A DNA stretch of 64,000 nt from Calvatia gigantea (lineage: Eukaryota > Basidiomycota > Agaricomycetes > Agaricales > Lycoperdaceae). The notes under the pieces are model-generated. The model worked only from the letters and a program-made list of their open reading frames with translations. It was not told where the DNA came from and did not search any database. Where the stretch lies: the NCBI GenBank assembly GCA_025093985.1, contig JACAAK010000011.1, positions 2,225,338 to 2,289,337 of the forward strand. The letters run 5' to 3'. Numbering within the stretch: position 1 is the first letter of the stretch; every line of letters starts with the position of its first letter. The translations under genes were made by a program, and so were the position numbers. Positions 21,544 to 32,787 of this stretch are shown here, one piece after another.

Positions 21544-22958
21544 GGGCGTGATGTTGTGGTTGGTGACTTGGCAGCAGTGGCAGCAGCAGTAAGTAGCAAC
21601 TCCAAGGCTCTCGCTGAAGCCATTTTATACGGTACCCTCTCCCAGGGTCAAATCAAACTCGCGTACCGTCGACAAAGTCGGACGTCAAGGTTGGTTCCCT
21701 AATGAAGCACCATCCATAGCACCCGGTCAAATAACCCAAACAACTGAGGCAACAGCGCTTAGCATTGCTTGGCGATAACAACCGTTGCGGCGACTTTTTA
21801 AATACGCATTCCCATGTTCTGCTTTCCCTTGGAGCATCTTGGCCGATCTTCGCTTTCTTACGGAGTGCGATCATCGCAACGTCTTCTAAGCAGTAAAGGA
21901 ATTGTTTCACCTCCTATTTCCTTCTTTTCATTTCCTTCGACACCTGTTTGAACAATACGTACTTGCCTAGAGTGCAAGAACATTTCCCCAAATTTGGTGC
22001 AGAGGATGCTCAAATGATTTCTTGACCGCTCAGCCGTTACAAAATACTTACGCTCTAAGACGCAAATGTCCGATAAGCATGATTTGAATGGCTCGACGTG
22101 TACTCTGCAGGCCCCCATTCAGATCCAGGCTGCGCCAGCTTATGTGAGAGTCTCGTTTGAAGCTTTGGTTCTTGACGCTTTTGCTGAGGAGTGTGTTAGC
22201 CTTATCGTGGGTTCATGTTGGACACCGCTCGTAACTAGTGAGTATCCCCGTATGGATCTCGTAGCTTATATTGACGGCCCGTGCTCATTCTTGCCTGTTG
22301 CAGATGTGAGCCTTAGGAAGTATGCTCTGGCATATTTCGTGGTAAAATTAGTAAATAGTGTCCATTTCCCGCTGACTTGTCTAATTACTGTATTCTGTAT
22401 GTCGTTATGGGTTGGACACTGAGATCCCCAGGCTTACGGGGTGCCAGTGTGGTAGTCAGCGGATCAACAATCTTTCAGTACTTCGATCGACCCTCTTCTC
22501 TTTTATTGAAATACTTACCCAACTTTTTTGCCGGTGTGGGTGGAAGGCAGGCGAAGCTCGTCGGCACCGGACACGGTAGGGTAAATGATGTCAAAGCCAA
22601 AACCTGGCTTTCCCCAACGTTTTCTAGGCACGGTCTCAGAGCCTAACGGCCAATTAGTTGACATGGTGTCAGCCAGTTTAGCAGATCTCCTATATCCGAT
22701 GGGTTGATTCACTGATCGATTCACTGTGAACGCGGAGTATCCGTGTCGTCAGCATTTCCCACAACAACTGCAATTTGCTATAAAATTGCAAGTGTTGACG
22801 GCACCATTGCCCTGTAGTGCGAAATCAACAGGATCACATCGCCATCTCTTCTGTCACTGAAGCACAAGAAATCCGATGTAAGGGCGGCGAGGAGTTCAGA
22901 CGAACGTACCAAATCGATCGAAAAGGGGGATTCTGCGTCTGAAACTTGTGTTAGACAC
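21544..22958. other. Intergenic region
   Basis: Small frames on both strands (for example about 22066-22422) show no domain, no consistent splice pattern and no similarity to other parts of the window that I can see. It contains the upstream regions of two diverging genes. Confidence 0.4.
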
Positions 22959-22966
22959 TATATAAA
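22959..22966 (+). promoter_or_regulatory. TATA box of F-box gene 1
   Basis: TATATAAA lies 43 bp upstream of the ATG at 23009. A related, degraded string (ATCGAATATAAGG) occurs before the F-box fragment at 29255. Confidence 0.55.
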
Positions 22967-23008
22967 GCCAGAGAGAACGAAGACATCCGGATTCCTTGCA
23001 ATTCTACC

Positions 23009-24463
23009 ATGCATAACTTCCTCAGCCGCAACAAGTTTCTCGGAGGGGCCCCTCGAACAGGCAGGAAAGCCACCCGAAGTACCGAATCGTCGGACATTAA
23101 AGATAGCCGCTATTCGCACATCGGGGGTCTAGTGGTGAGGTGTTACCGACAGTTCCGGGGTGCGTTTCTAAGGAGGCGGGAGGCTCCTCCGAGCTTTGGT
23201 TCTGGCTCCAACAACCTTCTTCCGGCTGAACTGCTCATCATAATTTTCCAACACAGCCTGGGATACATGGATCTATTGTTAAGACCCGCAGCGGAGCGGT
23301 ACGGAGCCCTGATGAATCTACGCCTGGTCTGCCGTCAATGGGATCAAGTCGCGACGTCGGCCTACGAGTTTTGGACGTCTTATCACTTCCTTGAATCCAC
23401 TTCCAAGATCCCCGCTCACACTGTACAAAAGTGGCTTGAGAGGTCGGCAGGTGCATCACTTGACATTACCCTCCCCGGATTTATGCCTTTTCCGGCCATG
23501 ACAGGCTCCAAAGTCGAGTATTGTGCAGAACTTGTCCGTGTGTTTCGACCCTATATCGCTCGTTGCAAAGGCTTGCGTATGGCGCTTATTCCTGACCTTC
23601 TTCCAAGCCTTCGAGCACTTCACCTTTCTGAAGCCGCAAGATTAGAGATGATAAACTTGGCCCTGACGTCCGGTGGACCTGAGGACCTAAATGTTGTGTT
23701 CAAGGAGCTCGGGTCCGTGCCAAATCTTCGGGGCCTTGTGTGGACCACGAACCACCATTACTCGATCTACTCGATGCTCTTTATCAATACCACATGTCAG
23801 CTGAGTCGCCTGACACAAATATGGATATCTTGCCCAATGACAACAGGCGAGATAGTTTTGCTCATGGCTGCGTGTATAACCGCAGTTGAAATCACCATTG
23901 ATTCGGGAGGCAGCCAGCGTATGTCTCCCACTGAACCTACACATTTTATAACCCTTTCGGAACTACGACTTCTCAAGATCTCACTGGTAGACGCCAGCGG
24001 GCTCGATGCCATTCACCACTTCCACCTTCCCAATCTGCGAATATTGAATTACAACGAGAAATGGTCATCTATGTGGAGTCCATCCTGGACCACCAAGATC
24101 TCCCATTTGCTCGATTGGGTCGATCGCTCTGCTCAATCCCTGGAAGTGTTGTGCATTGGCTATCGTTATGGACAATTCACGCATGACCAGTTGTGTGCTT
24201 TCTTTTCCCATCCGCGCGTCACCCGACTCGCCATTGTCCAGATTAAGCTGAACAGTCTTTCTACATCAAATTGGGAGCGTATTGTTCGGAAACCCGTTGA
24301 GATATGTGAAGGGGTCAGGGAGCAGTTGATATTAGTTGGTGGGGCGGTTGGGTCGTGCCTGATAGGGTGGGCTGACGAGATTGTTCACGAGAGGTGCCTC
24401 CGCGATTTCCCATGGACCTGGATGTTCAACTCGGTGACCATCCAATCCAGTCTGTTCTCGTGA
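23009..24463 (+). CDS. F-box-like protein, intact copy
   Basis: A single-exon gene of 484 residues. An F-box lies at about residues 70-125: NNLLPAELLIIIFQHSL, then LRLVCRQWDQVATSAYEFWTSY. It is followed by the leucine-rich, LRR-like body common in the very large agaricomycete F-box families (blocks LSRLTQIWIS, LSELRLLKISLV, HFHLPNLRIL, DWVDRSAQSLEVL). Such proteins usually recruit substrates to an SCF ubiquitin ligase through Skp1; the substrate is unknown. The start is the first ATG, 43 bp after a TATA box. A decayed paralog lies at 29571-30958. Confidence 0.8.
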   Translation: MHNFLSRNKFLGGAPRTGRKATRSTESSDIKDSRYSHIGGLVVRCYRQFRGAFLRRREAPPSFGSGSNNLLPAELLIIIFQHSLGYMDLLLRPAAERYGALMNLRLVCRQWDQVATSAYEFWTSYHFLESTSKIPAHTVQKWLERSAGASLDITLPGFMPFPAMTGSKVEYCAELVRVFRPYIARCKGLRMALIPDLLPSLRALHLSEAARLEMINLALTSGGPEDLNVVFKELGSVPNLRGLVWTTNHHYSIYSMLFINTTCQLSRLTQIWISCPMTTGEIVLLMAACITAVEITIDSGGSQRMSPTEPTHFITLSELRLLKISLVDASGLDAIHHFHLPNLRILNYNEKWSSMWSPSWTTKISHLLDWVDRSAQSLEVLCIGYRYGQFTHDQLCAFFSHPRVTRLAIVQIKLNSLSTSNWERIVRKPVEICEGVREQLILVGGAVGSCLIGWADEIVHERCLRDFPWTWMFNSVTIQSSLFS

Positions 24464-25470
24464 TACAGGTAGCATTTATGGTGTTCGTTGATTGCAATAT
24501 CACAACTATTGTTGAGAGGTTGACAGGTTGAGAGAGAAAATAAGTGTATGATATTCCCATGTTCCCTTGGTTCAACTTATCACAAGAGGGTAGGTACTGT
24601 TGGGAGCCTGGACCTTCGGAAATTGGGATCAAATCCTCGGCGTGGCGCTCGTGAAGTTGACATTATGTAAGTGTGGCGATTACGTAATGCTTAAAATCGA
24701 GACCACGTCTCTTCTCTCGTCCTCTCCGTTAGATAGGCATACTTCCACGCTGGGACAGGGTGACAAGTTGGGCACTGAATTCTCTCAAACGCCGGAAGCC
24801 CTAGACAAAATGGAGGCTCCCTGGTCTCGGTGTGCAGGGGACTCATGGTATGGAAGGACGCACTTATCAGCACCGAGCGGCGAAGGTAATCCAAAAGCCG
24901 GTGGAGGAGTTGAGAGGGAAGTTTGAGGGTTGTGCAATAGGCAGGAAATTATGAGAGAAACGAACGGAATTTGCGACCATTGGGGAGGGCATATATTTTC
25001 GCGTATTCATCTACGCAGGTGAATTTGTTGTTTCCTCTTAGCCCTCAGACCTTGTACTGAGAACACGTGAAAGTTTGGATCATTGCTCGTCGATTTCTAC
25101 CTTCGTGCACGACCAGACCATCCGTCTTCATAGCTTCAAAGCTTCAAAGCTTCGTGTTCCATTAGTTGAGGGGCCCGTATCCACGCAACATTTACCGCTC
25201 CTCATGTCCACAATCTTGATGGTAATATAATACTGCTCGTAACCCACGACGCCAGCGGAGAGATCATCTGCGACTGTGGGATGGGTACAAGAGGGTACGG
25301 CACAGGATGACTTCCCTTCAACAGCACAGCGACCGCGGAGGATGATACGCGAGAGTAAACACAAGATTTGCTGCGTTACGCAGTTCATTGGGGGGACGCG
25401 TCCTGGGACTCAAGGAGCAGCGTTAGTCCTTTCAGTCCACTCGTCAGGAACCTTGCTTTATTTTTATTTT
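24464..25470. other. Intergenic region between F-box 1 and the MFS remnant
   Basis: No supported gene. Short frames on both strands lack domains. Confidence 0.4.
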
Positions 25471-25960
25471 CCAGATCTGGATTACCTATGGAACATAGCA
25501 CCCCGCGAATGCCTCGGCTAGATCTTCCCTTGTCATTACTACACCTCGCGGAACGGCCACTAAATTTCACACCCACACTGCCGATGGCCCTTCCTCTTTC
25601 GCCGACCGGCACCATGGATCTACCTTCAGCAAAGGCGTAGTCCAAAGTCGCAAAGCAGCGTCGTCCACCCATCCACATCCACAATGGTACTATAGACCTG
25701 TAACCTGCTCATGCTCACCTCCCTGATCGAAAGCTCACTTCGAGAATGAGATCCCCGAGGTGAACAGCGGATCGGAACATGCGTGCTGTGAACCCCCTAG
25801 TCAAAGGTCCCCGTGACGCCGAAGGTCAGAGCAGATACTTTCACATGTATCGGCTCCAGCTGGTGAAGAATGACGTGGGAACTCAAGGCGGAAAATCAAG
25901 GAGGAGGAAGTGAATAAGCGGAAGGAAATGTCACCGAAGAGCACTATAATTGTTTCCCCA
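25471..25960 (+). pseudogene. MFS transporter remnant (first and last exon only)
   Basis: Bases 25515-25860 are similar to MFS exon 1 at 9830-10170, with shared blocks TAGATCTTCCCT, GCCGATGGCCCTTCC against GTCGACGGCCCTTCC, and GTGACGCCGAAGGTCAGAGC against TATGACGCCAAAAGCTAGAGC. At about 25880-25955 the sequence jumps to the last MFS exon (AAnATCAAGGAGGAGGAAGTGAATAAG) and its 3' flank. All exons coding for membrane helices are missing, and the first part is full of stops. The NucA/NucB paralog follows at the same spacing as in the intact locus. Confidence 0.8.
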
Positions 25961-26233
25961 TATGATGACGTTACATTGATTCTCACATCTGAATTTAAAC
26001 CTCAGTCAGTGTGCATTCATGCTTCAAAAAATCCAGTGCCCCCAGCGCGACCGGAATATGTCACAGCCCATGGCGACAAAGTTCAAACTTAGTGGTAACG
26101 ATGACCCCTGGGGAGACATCACCAGATTCACTTTCACTTTCAGGTCGTCCGAGCTTCTACGCGAACAACACACAGCATATTCGAAACACAATCATATTAA
26201 TATCATCCGTTGCCGTAACCCTCTTGTTACCCC

Positions 26234-27536
26234 TTAACGTTGTCGAGCGTCATCCTTATCAGCGCCCTTAGCTTGCACAGGAGGTGTGCATTGTTTCTTG
26301 CAGTATCCACTCTCAGCTGCCCCGGTGAAGTCTAGTAACAGAATGATGAACTTTATGATAAATGTCAATTTGTGAGGGGGATTTACCCAGCTTTACTTTG
26401 ACCTTTGAGCCGTCCGGGACGTAAGCATTTTTCTTGTCTATGAATGCCATTTCAGGTTTGCCAGCTCAGGTTCAATCACGATGGATCAAGAAACAAACTC
26501 ACTGATAAAGGCAGACCATTTCGATCCCTCGCCTACCGTTTTTCAAACCGAATCCATCAGTACGTCTTATATTTAGGTTTCAACAGCCATCTGCTTACCA
26601 GAGTTCTCGCCTTTAGGCATACATCTCGTAGCTGCATTGGCACCGCCCTCGCGATTCGTATTCTTCGGTTGTTCATCACAACTCCAGTCTGAAAACACGA
26701 ATCAAGACACTGCAACCGATATGGATATGCTATGGCGCTTACCTGTCTTGGGATTCTTTGGCCAAGAGCCGGCATCCGTCGCACTACATCTATTTGGTGT
26801 TTTACATTCAGACTGCGAGCGGAGGTTGGCCTTTCGGTCAACCTGTCACCGTCCATGGATCGCTTGATTTCTTCTTGCCTGTGGATTGCTTAACGTTATC
26901 ATCAACATTTAAGTGTTGGTATTGACCGACATACAGTAGGCGTAATAGCACCAATTTTGGCATACATTAGGATACCTATTGAAGTGACCGTCGCAATTAG
27001 CTTCCGTGAATTTCACGCGGGAAACTCGTACTTGGAGCAGCTGATGTTGTAATCACCGGGTGTTTTAGTCGGTGATTTCGCAGATTTGGATTTGGACGCC
27101 GGCTTGAACTGTGGGCTTGGATTGGGGTCCAAGTACTGAAGCTTTCGTCGTTTTTGCTGGAGGCTAAGATGGGTAGTGGAGCAGTCAGTGGTCGCTTCTG
27201 GACAGGGTATATTGGAATTACTTTTGGGCGGGTCTTCGCTCGGGACTCCAAACTGCGTGCATCAATATCGCCATAGGACAAGTTGCGTTCAAAGAGCTCA
27301 GTATCGTCGGATGATCTCTCTTCGTAGACGTTGTCAAAGTGGTTGCGAGCTCCTAGGTCGTGAATGTCTGGAGAGTTGCGTTCAGTGAGATCAACCACCC
27401 CTGCATCCTTGGTTGGGGGAAAAGTGTAAGTTCAAGTTGAGAGGTGGAGTAGATATTGGCCACATACAGCAGGCAAGGCAAGAGCGTTTTGGCTGAGGAA
27501 AAACACAAGAACAACAAAGTGGCTATAGAGCTTCAT
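26234..27536 (-). pseudogene. Secreted NucA/NucB-like protein, paralog 2 (frameshifted)
   Basis: The same architecture as the gene at 14174-15497. The signal peptide exon (27536-27468) ends LALPA. Exon 2 is 27407-27222. A Lys/Ser/Pro linker and CSKYEFPA come next (27108-27017), then a Cys-rich YPNVCQNWCYYAYC segment, WSCDEQPK...GGANAATRC, PKGEN, and a DFTGAAESGYCKKQC end. Relative to paralog 1 there is one extra base near 26843 (GTGACAGGTT against GTCACGGTC), which brings in a TGA. An extra base near 27110 can be avoided by a longer intron. It may be a recent pseudogene, or intact with a consensus error: the protein is well conserved on both sides of the break. Confidence 0.65.
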
Positions 27537-27566
27537 GATGATTCGTACTGATGCAGATAATTTTCA

Positions 27567-27590
27567 GTTACAAGGACCAGCCAATGTAAC
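27567..27590 (-). promoter_or_regulatory. Conserved palindromic 5' element of NucA/NucB-like gene 2
   Basis: Identical over 24 bp to 15527-15550: GTTACA/TGTAAC arms around a CCAAT-containing centre. It lies 31 bp upstream of the ATG. Confidence 0.5.
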
Positions 27591-27645
27591 TCTGGAAACG
27601 AATGGGATGCACCGGGCACTGAATAGCCAGTGATATGGTCTGTCC

Positions 27646-27652
27646 TTTTATA
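27646..27652 (-). promoter_or_regulatory. TATA box of NucA/NucB-like gene 2
   Basis: TATAAAA reads on the minus strand 110 bp upstream of the ATG. It is equivalent to 15606-15612. Confidence 0.6.
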
Positions 27653-29254
27653 CCACCATCGTCTCCCTTTGTAACGACACTTGGGAATAGGTGGATTAAA
27701 CTCAATTGTTCGACACTGTTTGAGAACGCTGAGTATGAGGGTCAATAATAGGTCTAACACTTTCTACAAAAGAGTTAGATACAGTGACCAGGTAACGGAG
27801 AAAGCAGTGCATTAAAGTCTGGCGACATACCGATAGTGCATTCTGTCTTTTCTGCGGGCGCGTCCACTCGGTATCGTTCTGACAACCAGCATTTCAACAG
27901 TGATTTGATCCTTTGTCGGGATTAAGGCGTAAGACAATGTCAAACCAATAAATCGAGTAAACCACGTTGTATTGTATTGGGACGAGAAGAGGGACTTTGT
28001 AGAGGAAAAGAATATTCCAGGTTGGATGCTCGTTTCTATGCTGCAAGTCCGGCTTGCCCCTTGCTACTGATGGGAGCCGAGTTGATGGGGTATTAGTATA
28101 TGGTAACTCCCCTGAGCTCCGTACTTAGAGCAAGATAATATTAGTATCATGTGTTACCATATCTTCCTTATTCGACTAACACAGCCCTGATGCGCAACGT
28201 TAACCTCGATTACTTCTGCAACAAGTGTTGCAAATGAATACATGGAACGAATCAGTCTGATTAGATCGTGGAGAATCATGGATGCCCTCGCTCATGAGAA
28301 TAATCTGGTGGAGGTCAGATGGCGCCTGGCACCGCAAATGTGCTAAGTACTATGTTTAATGCATCCACCCCCCACCTTCTCCGACAACCCCGTTCATCTC
28401 CAACACCGCTGACGAACCACTGGCTCGATGAAACTTCTTTATGATACCCCAAGGAGCCCGTCACGATCACCGAAGTTGAAACAACGCTCAGCGCTCATCG
28501 ACCCAACCTCGGATGCAACGCACTCACCCTCTACTCCATGGCGTCACACCTCTCGTTTGTTTCAATTTCCTTTCTGTTCGATACTCTGTCTTACCCTCCT
28601 ATCTAGAATGTAAAAGGGTACTTCACGGGTCTGAGGTCCTACTACACCTGTGCCTCTCCGCCCAATTCCATATATTTGGACTCGTTTATTTATGAAATTT
28701 CGGTTTCCTCGAATTTCTGATGTTTCCGGACTTCACATAGCAAACAAAGGTGCCGCAGTATAAAGCTAAGTTGTACGTCCTTGTTGGAATTTTGACAGCA
28801 GCGATATACTCCTCTCCTCTCTCCTGCGCACGGTACACCCTGATCCCTAGGCAATTTCTGCCAGCTTGATGTTGGCTCCTTACTCAAAGAATAGCATATA
28901 GAAACCGGCACTATGTTGTTGTATGAGCTCTCATCTCAATTCCGAAACTTCTTCTGCTGGGTTGTTGAGCGCCGCTAACCCAAGTGCTCGATTCCTATTT
29001 GGCTTGTTTGGTCAGGAAAATGTTGACTTGCTCGCGTATACCAATCAGAAGACCCAGAATTATCGAGTCATAGGGCCAACCCAGAGACTCAACAGCAGAA
29101 GGAAAGACGGACCGTGGAATCCACAGTGCCTGTTTAATTGGCTCAGAAATATCAGAGGTTTCCAAAGACTTGGTGGAACACGAAGGTGATGAACCGATCG
29201 AAATAGGAAGACTTTGTTTTTGGACTAAGTCCACTGACAAGATGAAACCCAGGT
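27653..29254. other. Duplicated spacer and unassigned DNA
   Basis: The first 650 bp resemble 15620-16280 in patches. In the intact locus about 6.5 kb with the EZH2-like and membrane-protein genes follow; here no trace of them is recognisable and the F-box remnants come directly. No gene is supported. Confidence 0.45.
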
Positions 29255-29420
29255 GAGACACTATCGAATATAAGGCAAGTAAGGTACTCCCAGTTTCCCT
29301 GCAGTTCTAACATGTATAACCTCCGCAGCGGTGGTAACTTTCTCAGAAGAGCTGTTCCAAAGGGTGGAAAGGTCCACTCTTTCTTCCGAAATCATGGACC
29401 GTCGGACACCAAGGAGCCGC
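29255..29420 (+). pseudogene. Fragment of F-box gene 5' end
   Basis: Similar to 22950-23110: a degraded TATA region, ATGTATAACCTCCGCAGCGG against ATGCATAACTTCCTCAGCCG, GTAACTTTCTCAGAAG, and ACCGTCGGACACCAAGGAG against ATCGTCGGACATTAAAGAT. It breaks off after about 160 bp; a second 5' end follows at 29571. Confidence 0.6.
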
Positions 29421-29570
29421 CACTTGCGTGCTAAGGGTCTGCCAACGGTGGAGAAGAAAGGCACGTGACTGGAAAGTCATTACACCAAATGAGAGTCTCC
29501 CTGACCGTAAGAGCGGAAGTGAGATGAGATTCTTGTAATCAAGGCCCCCGATTCTTTGCAATTCCATGAT

Positions 29571-30958
29571 ACATACCTTCTTCAGTCCAAGTAGCTCTCT
29601 TGGAGGCACTCTTCTAAGATACGAGACCGCTTCCAGGATGAACCTTCTTCCAGTTAGGAGTTGGGAGACCCCCCGAGTCACCTCTCTGACTCCAAGCTCA
29701 ACGTGCTTCCGGGAGACTTACTCACCGAAATATTTCAACACTTTATGGAATCCATCGATAAGTTGTCCACACCAGCAGCCAAGTGGTACAAAACCCTGAC
29801 AGGTCTACGGTTTGTCTGTCGTCGGTGGAACCAGGTGGCAACATCAGCTCGTCAATTCTGGACATCTTACCACTTCCACAACTCTATGTTCAAAACCCCT
29901 ATCCACGTTGTACAGAAATGGCTCGAGAGGTCTGCAGGTGCACCGCTTGACATTTCTCTGCTTGACACAGGTTTTTCCACGTTTAAAGCGCCTTTTGAAG
30001 TTGAATATCGCGCACAACTCGTCAACTTGCTCAGGCCACATATCGTAAATTGCAAGTGTCTGCGCATGATTGTTACTCGCGACGTCCTTGCGGGCTTCCG
30101 GGAGTTCCGCCTTTCGGAAGCCTCGAGATTAAAGGTGCTACACTTAAACCTGGCGACCTGCGACCTTCAGGTCCTAGAAAGGTGTGCTCCAGGAGCTCAG
30201 GTCTCTGCCCGCCCTTCGGGTGCTTAAGTGGGTTGGCGACTACCCACTCCCTACTTATGGCGCATCCAACAGTGATACTCCATGCTGGTTGGGCCGCCTT
30301 ACACACTTAGTCGTGGCTTGTACGATGACAGCCGTTGAGATGCTCATGCCTCATGCGCGAATTTAAAGCTGCAGTCGAGATTGCCATCAATGCGGAATGC
30401 CCCGGAGGCATTATCCTTGCTGAATCCTCAACATATTTGATGTCGACCCTTCCAGAACTCCGACTTCTCAGTATCACATCGACAAATGCCAGCGCCCTCG
30501 ATGCCATTCGCCATTTCCACCTCCCCAACCTGCAGGTCATGCTGTATAACGAGCACCAACTACTCCTATCACGTCCGCCTCCCGGAATCTTGCGATTCCT
30601 CGATTGGATTGATCGATCGGCGCAATCCCTAGAAGTATTGTGCATATCCTGTGATTGTAGGCGATCGGTATATGACCAGCTATCCGCTGCCTTCTGTCAC
30701 CCGTGTATGGCCCACCTTCGCATCATTCAGGTTGAGCTGGGTGGTTCCCATAGCGGACACAATGTGGGCTTGCACGATTGGGCCCACATCGAGACATGCG
30801 AGGAGGTTAAAGAGCGTTTTAGATTCTTTGGATTGGGGAGTGGACTGCTCAGAACGTGCGTGATGGGATGGGCTGGCGGGGTTGTCCACCGAAGGTGCCT
30901 CCGCGATTTCCCCCACTGCTGGGCGCCTGATGTTATACACCCTTATCTGTTCTCGTGA
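29571..30958 (+). pseudogene. F-box-like protein, broken paralog
   Basis: Collinear with the intact gene at 23009-24463 but spread over three frames. The first (29661-30227) carries the F-box (LNVLPGDLLTEIFQHFM, LRFVCRRWNQVATSARQFWTSYHF). The second (about 30184-30366) carries LQELRSLPALRVLKW. The third (about 30346-30958) carries the LRR-like body and the RRCLRDFPHCW end. Shifts occur near 29650, 30185 and 30345. The protein sequence on either side is well conserved and ends at the same residue (YLFS, then TGA). It is therefore either a young pseudogene or a working gene with insertion errors, as in BRR2 downstream. Confidence 0.7.
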
Positions 30959-31365
30959 TATAGGGAGTCTCCGGTTGTTGGGTTAGCCATGTCATTGTGA
31001 CTGTTGTACATAGGTAGGTTTAGAAATACTCGTAGATTTTAGGTTACATGTGGCTCGGAGACTCGAAGTAGGAAAAAACTACATTGTTAACCGATTATGA
31101 TTTTCTCTATTTTCCCTAATTATCAATTACCACAAGAGAGTAGATTTTGATACTATACACTAACAACTGAAGGCACATTTGATGAAAATAGGGAATTCCA
31201 AACATCCACTATTTTACATTTCTCTTCTGGGGGAGGTTATCCCTCAGCCTGAGTGAGGATACAAACGCCAGCAGGAAGCTCTCGTTTTGCCATCCACAAG
31301 TTCCGCTGGACAGCGAGAGTTAGTTATTAACAGTGTTGAACATGCACGTAGCATGTGGAATGTGG
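30959..31365. other. Intergenic region
   Basis: I see no supported feature. The sequence is moderately AT-rich. Confidence 0.4.
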
Positions 31366-32787
31366 TTAAGTAATGGCCCCTCTAAAATGGTTTACCAAGG
31401 CCTGAGAGAGTTCGCTAGCTACGATATGATTTTCATATGCTTCTCGAATATGAAGGATGACCCGGTTTGAGCAAAATCGTGCGAGTAACACGAAAAAGAC
31501 TAAAAAAAATGAGCGGCAACAAACTACGAAATAGAGTTTAAGACTGACTATAAAGGCATGAGGACATTTTTTGGCTGCATCCGACAGGTTAGAAAATGCT
31601 CTCCGCTGAAATGAGTGACTCACAAATTCGAGCATCAAGATCAAGCATGTGATTGATATCACTGCGTGGTCGACAACTCATCAAGATGGATCCTTTGAAA
31701 GGCGAGACGAGTCCTTACATATTTGAAAAACATAGAATATTATTCCCAGAAATCTTCTAGTTAGACAAGTTCCCATGAACTTCCACATGCTCTACCTTCG
31801 GTATATATCACTTGAAATAATCGAGTCCTCGCGAAAAATACGCCCTCCCAACTCTCGCTCTAAAGCATGGTGTGGTCCAATCATTCAACTTGTTAGGTAG
31901 GAGAAAGCCTATATCACGTTTTACCACTTACGTTCTCTGATGAAAGGAAAGAGTATGAGGACGAAAAGTGCTGTTATAGTTTGTCAGTCTTAGACCTCGA
32001 GGACGAATGACAAACGTCTACAAATATCATATATCCCCATAAAAACGTAACCAACATAGAAATTCGGTTCACCAAAATTTGCTAAACAACCAGTCAGTGG
32101 CCTGTACATCAAAATATGTAATGGGAGTCATAGTCAATCAGAAGAACATGGAAAGCAAACTGGAGTTCACATTGGAGAGGAACGATGGCCCTCTCCCCTA
32201 TTATCCTATTGGAGATCCATGCCCCCGTTGTGAACGCAAGTGTGCCAGCCTACGACGAGCTTGTTCCGACGCCAGATTAACCACGTGCGAAGCGTGAACA
32301 CGACTAAGAAGGTTCGATGTAAGCATTCTCCATAGCTGGTTGGAGCAGCAGCCAGACTTACACTCAACCCAAAAAGTGCCCACATGAAAAATCCCTTTGG
32401 TATACGTACACCGTCCACTGTCAATATATATGAAACGAAAGTTCCAAAGGAGAGGCCCACAAGTTGTTGCCTGAATGATAACGGGACAATGTTGCGTCAT
32501 CTGGGTAACATTATTGCGGAAGTGAATGATGACAAAGTCAATGACAGGGAAATAGCGGTTGAATAGAAAGAGGAATTTCGTGGTTTTCCATGCCATCGGC
32601 CAGATCAAGACGACCTCCATTGAGAATGTCAAAGTATACTCGAATACCTTTCAGAGTAAGTTTGTCAGTTTCAAGACGACGCACTGGGGGAGACGTTGCA
32701 TACATAAAGTGCAATCATTGCCACTGCCGTATTAACCGGAAGCTTATGACGATATCCTGAGAGGAAATTGGCACGACCACGCACCAT
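31366..32787 (-). CDS. DUF6533-type seven-helix membrane protein
   Basis: Exon 1 starts at ATG 32787 and ends INTAVAMIALY-like (VNTAVAMIALY). An intron (about 32706-32651) joins it to VFEYTLTFSMEVVLIW...NRYFPVIDF, the hallmark of DUF6533 (Y-D-y-LLTF...E-v-e-l-I-W...K.lFll.RY.P). Later exons include FLVVFTLRTWLIWRRN (about 32240-32300), matching the family's L-R-T-W-A-I-W block. A final hydrophobic exon (31366-31560) contains LLARFCSNRVILHIREA. The middle exon borders are not resolved. The family is large in agaricomycetes and of unknown function, probably in the plasma or internal membranes. A frameshift cannot be excluded. Confidence 0.6.
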
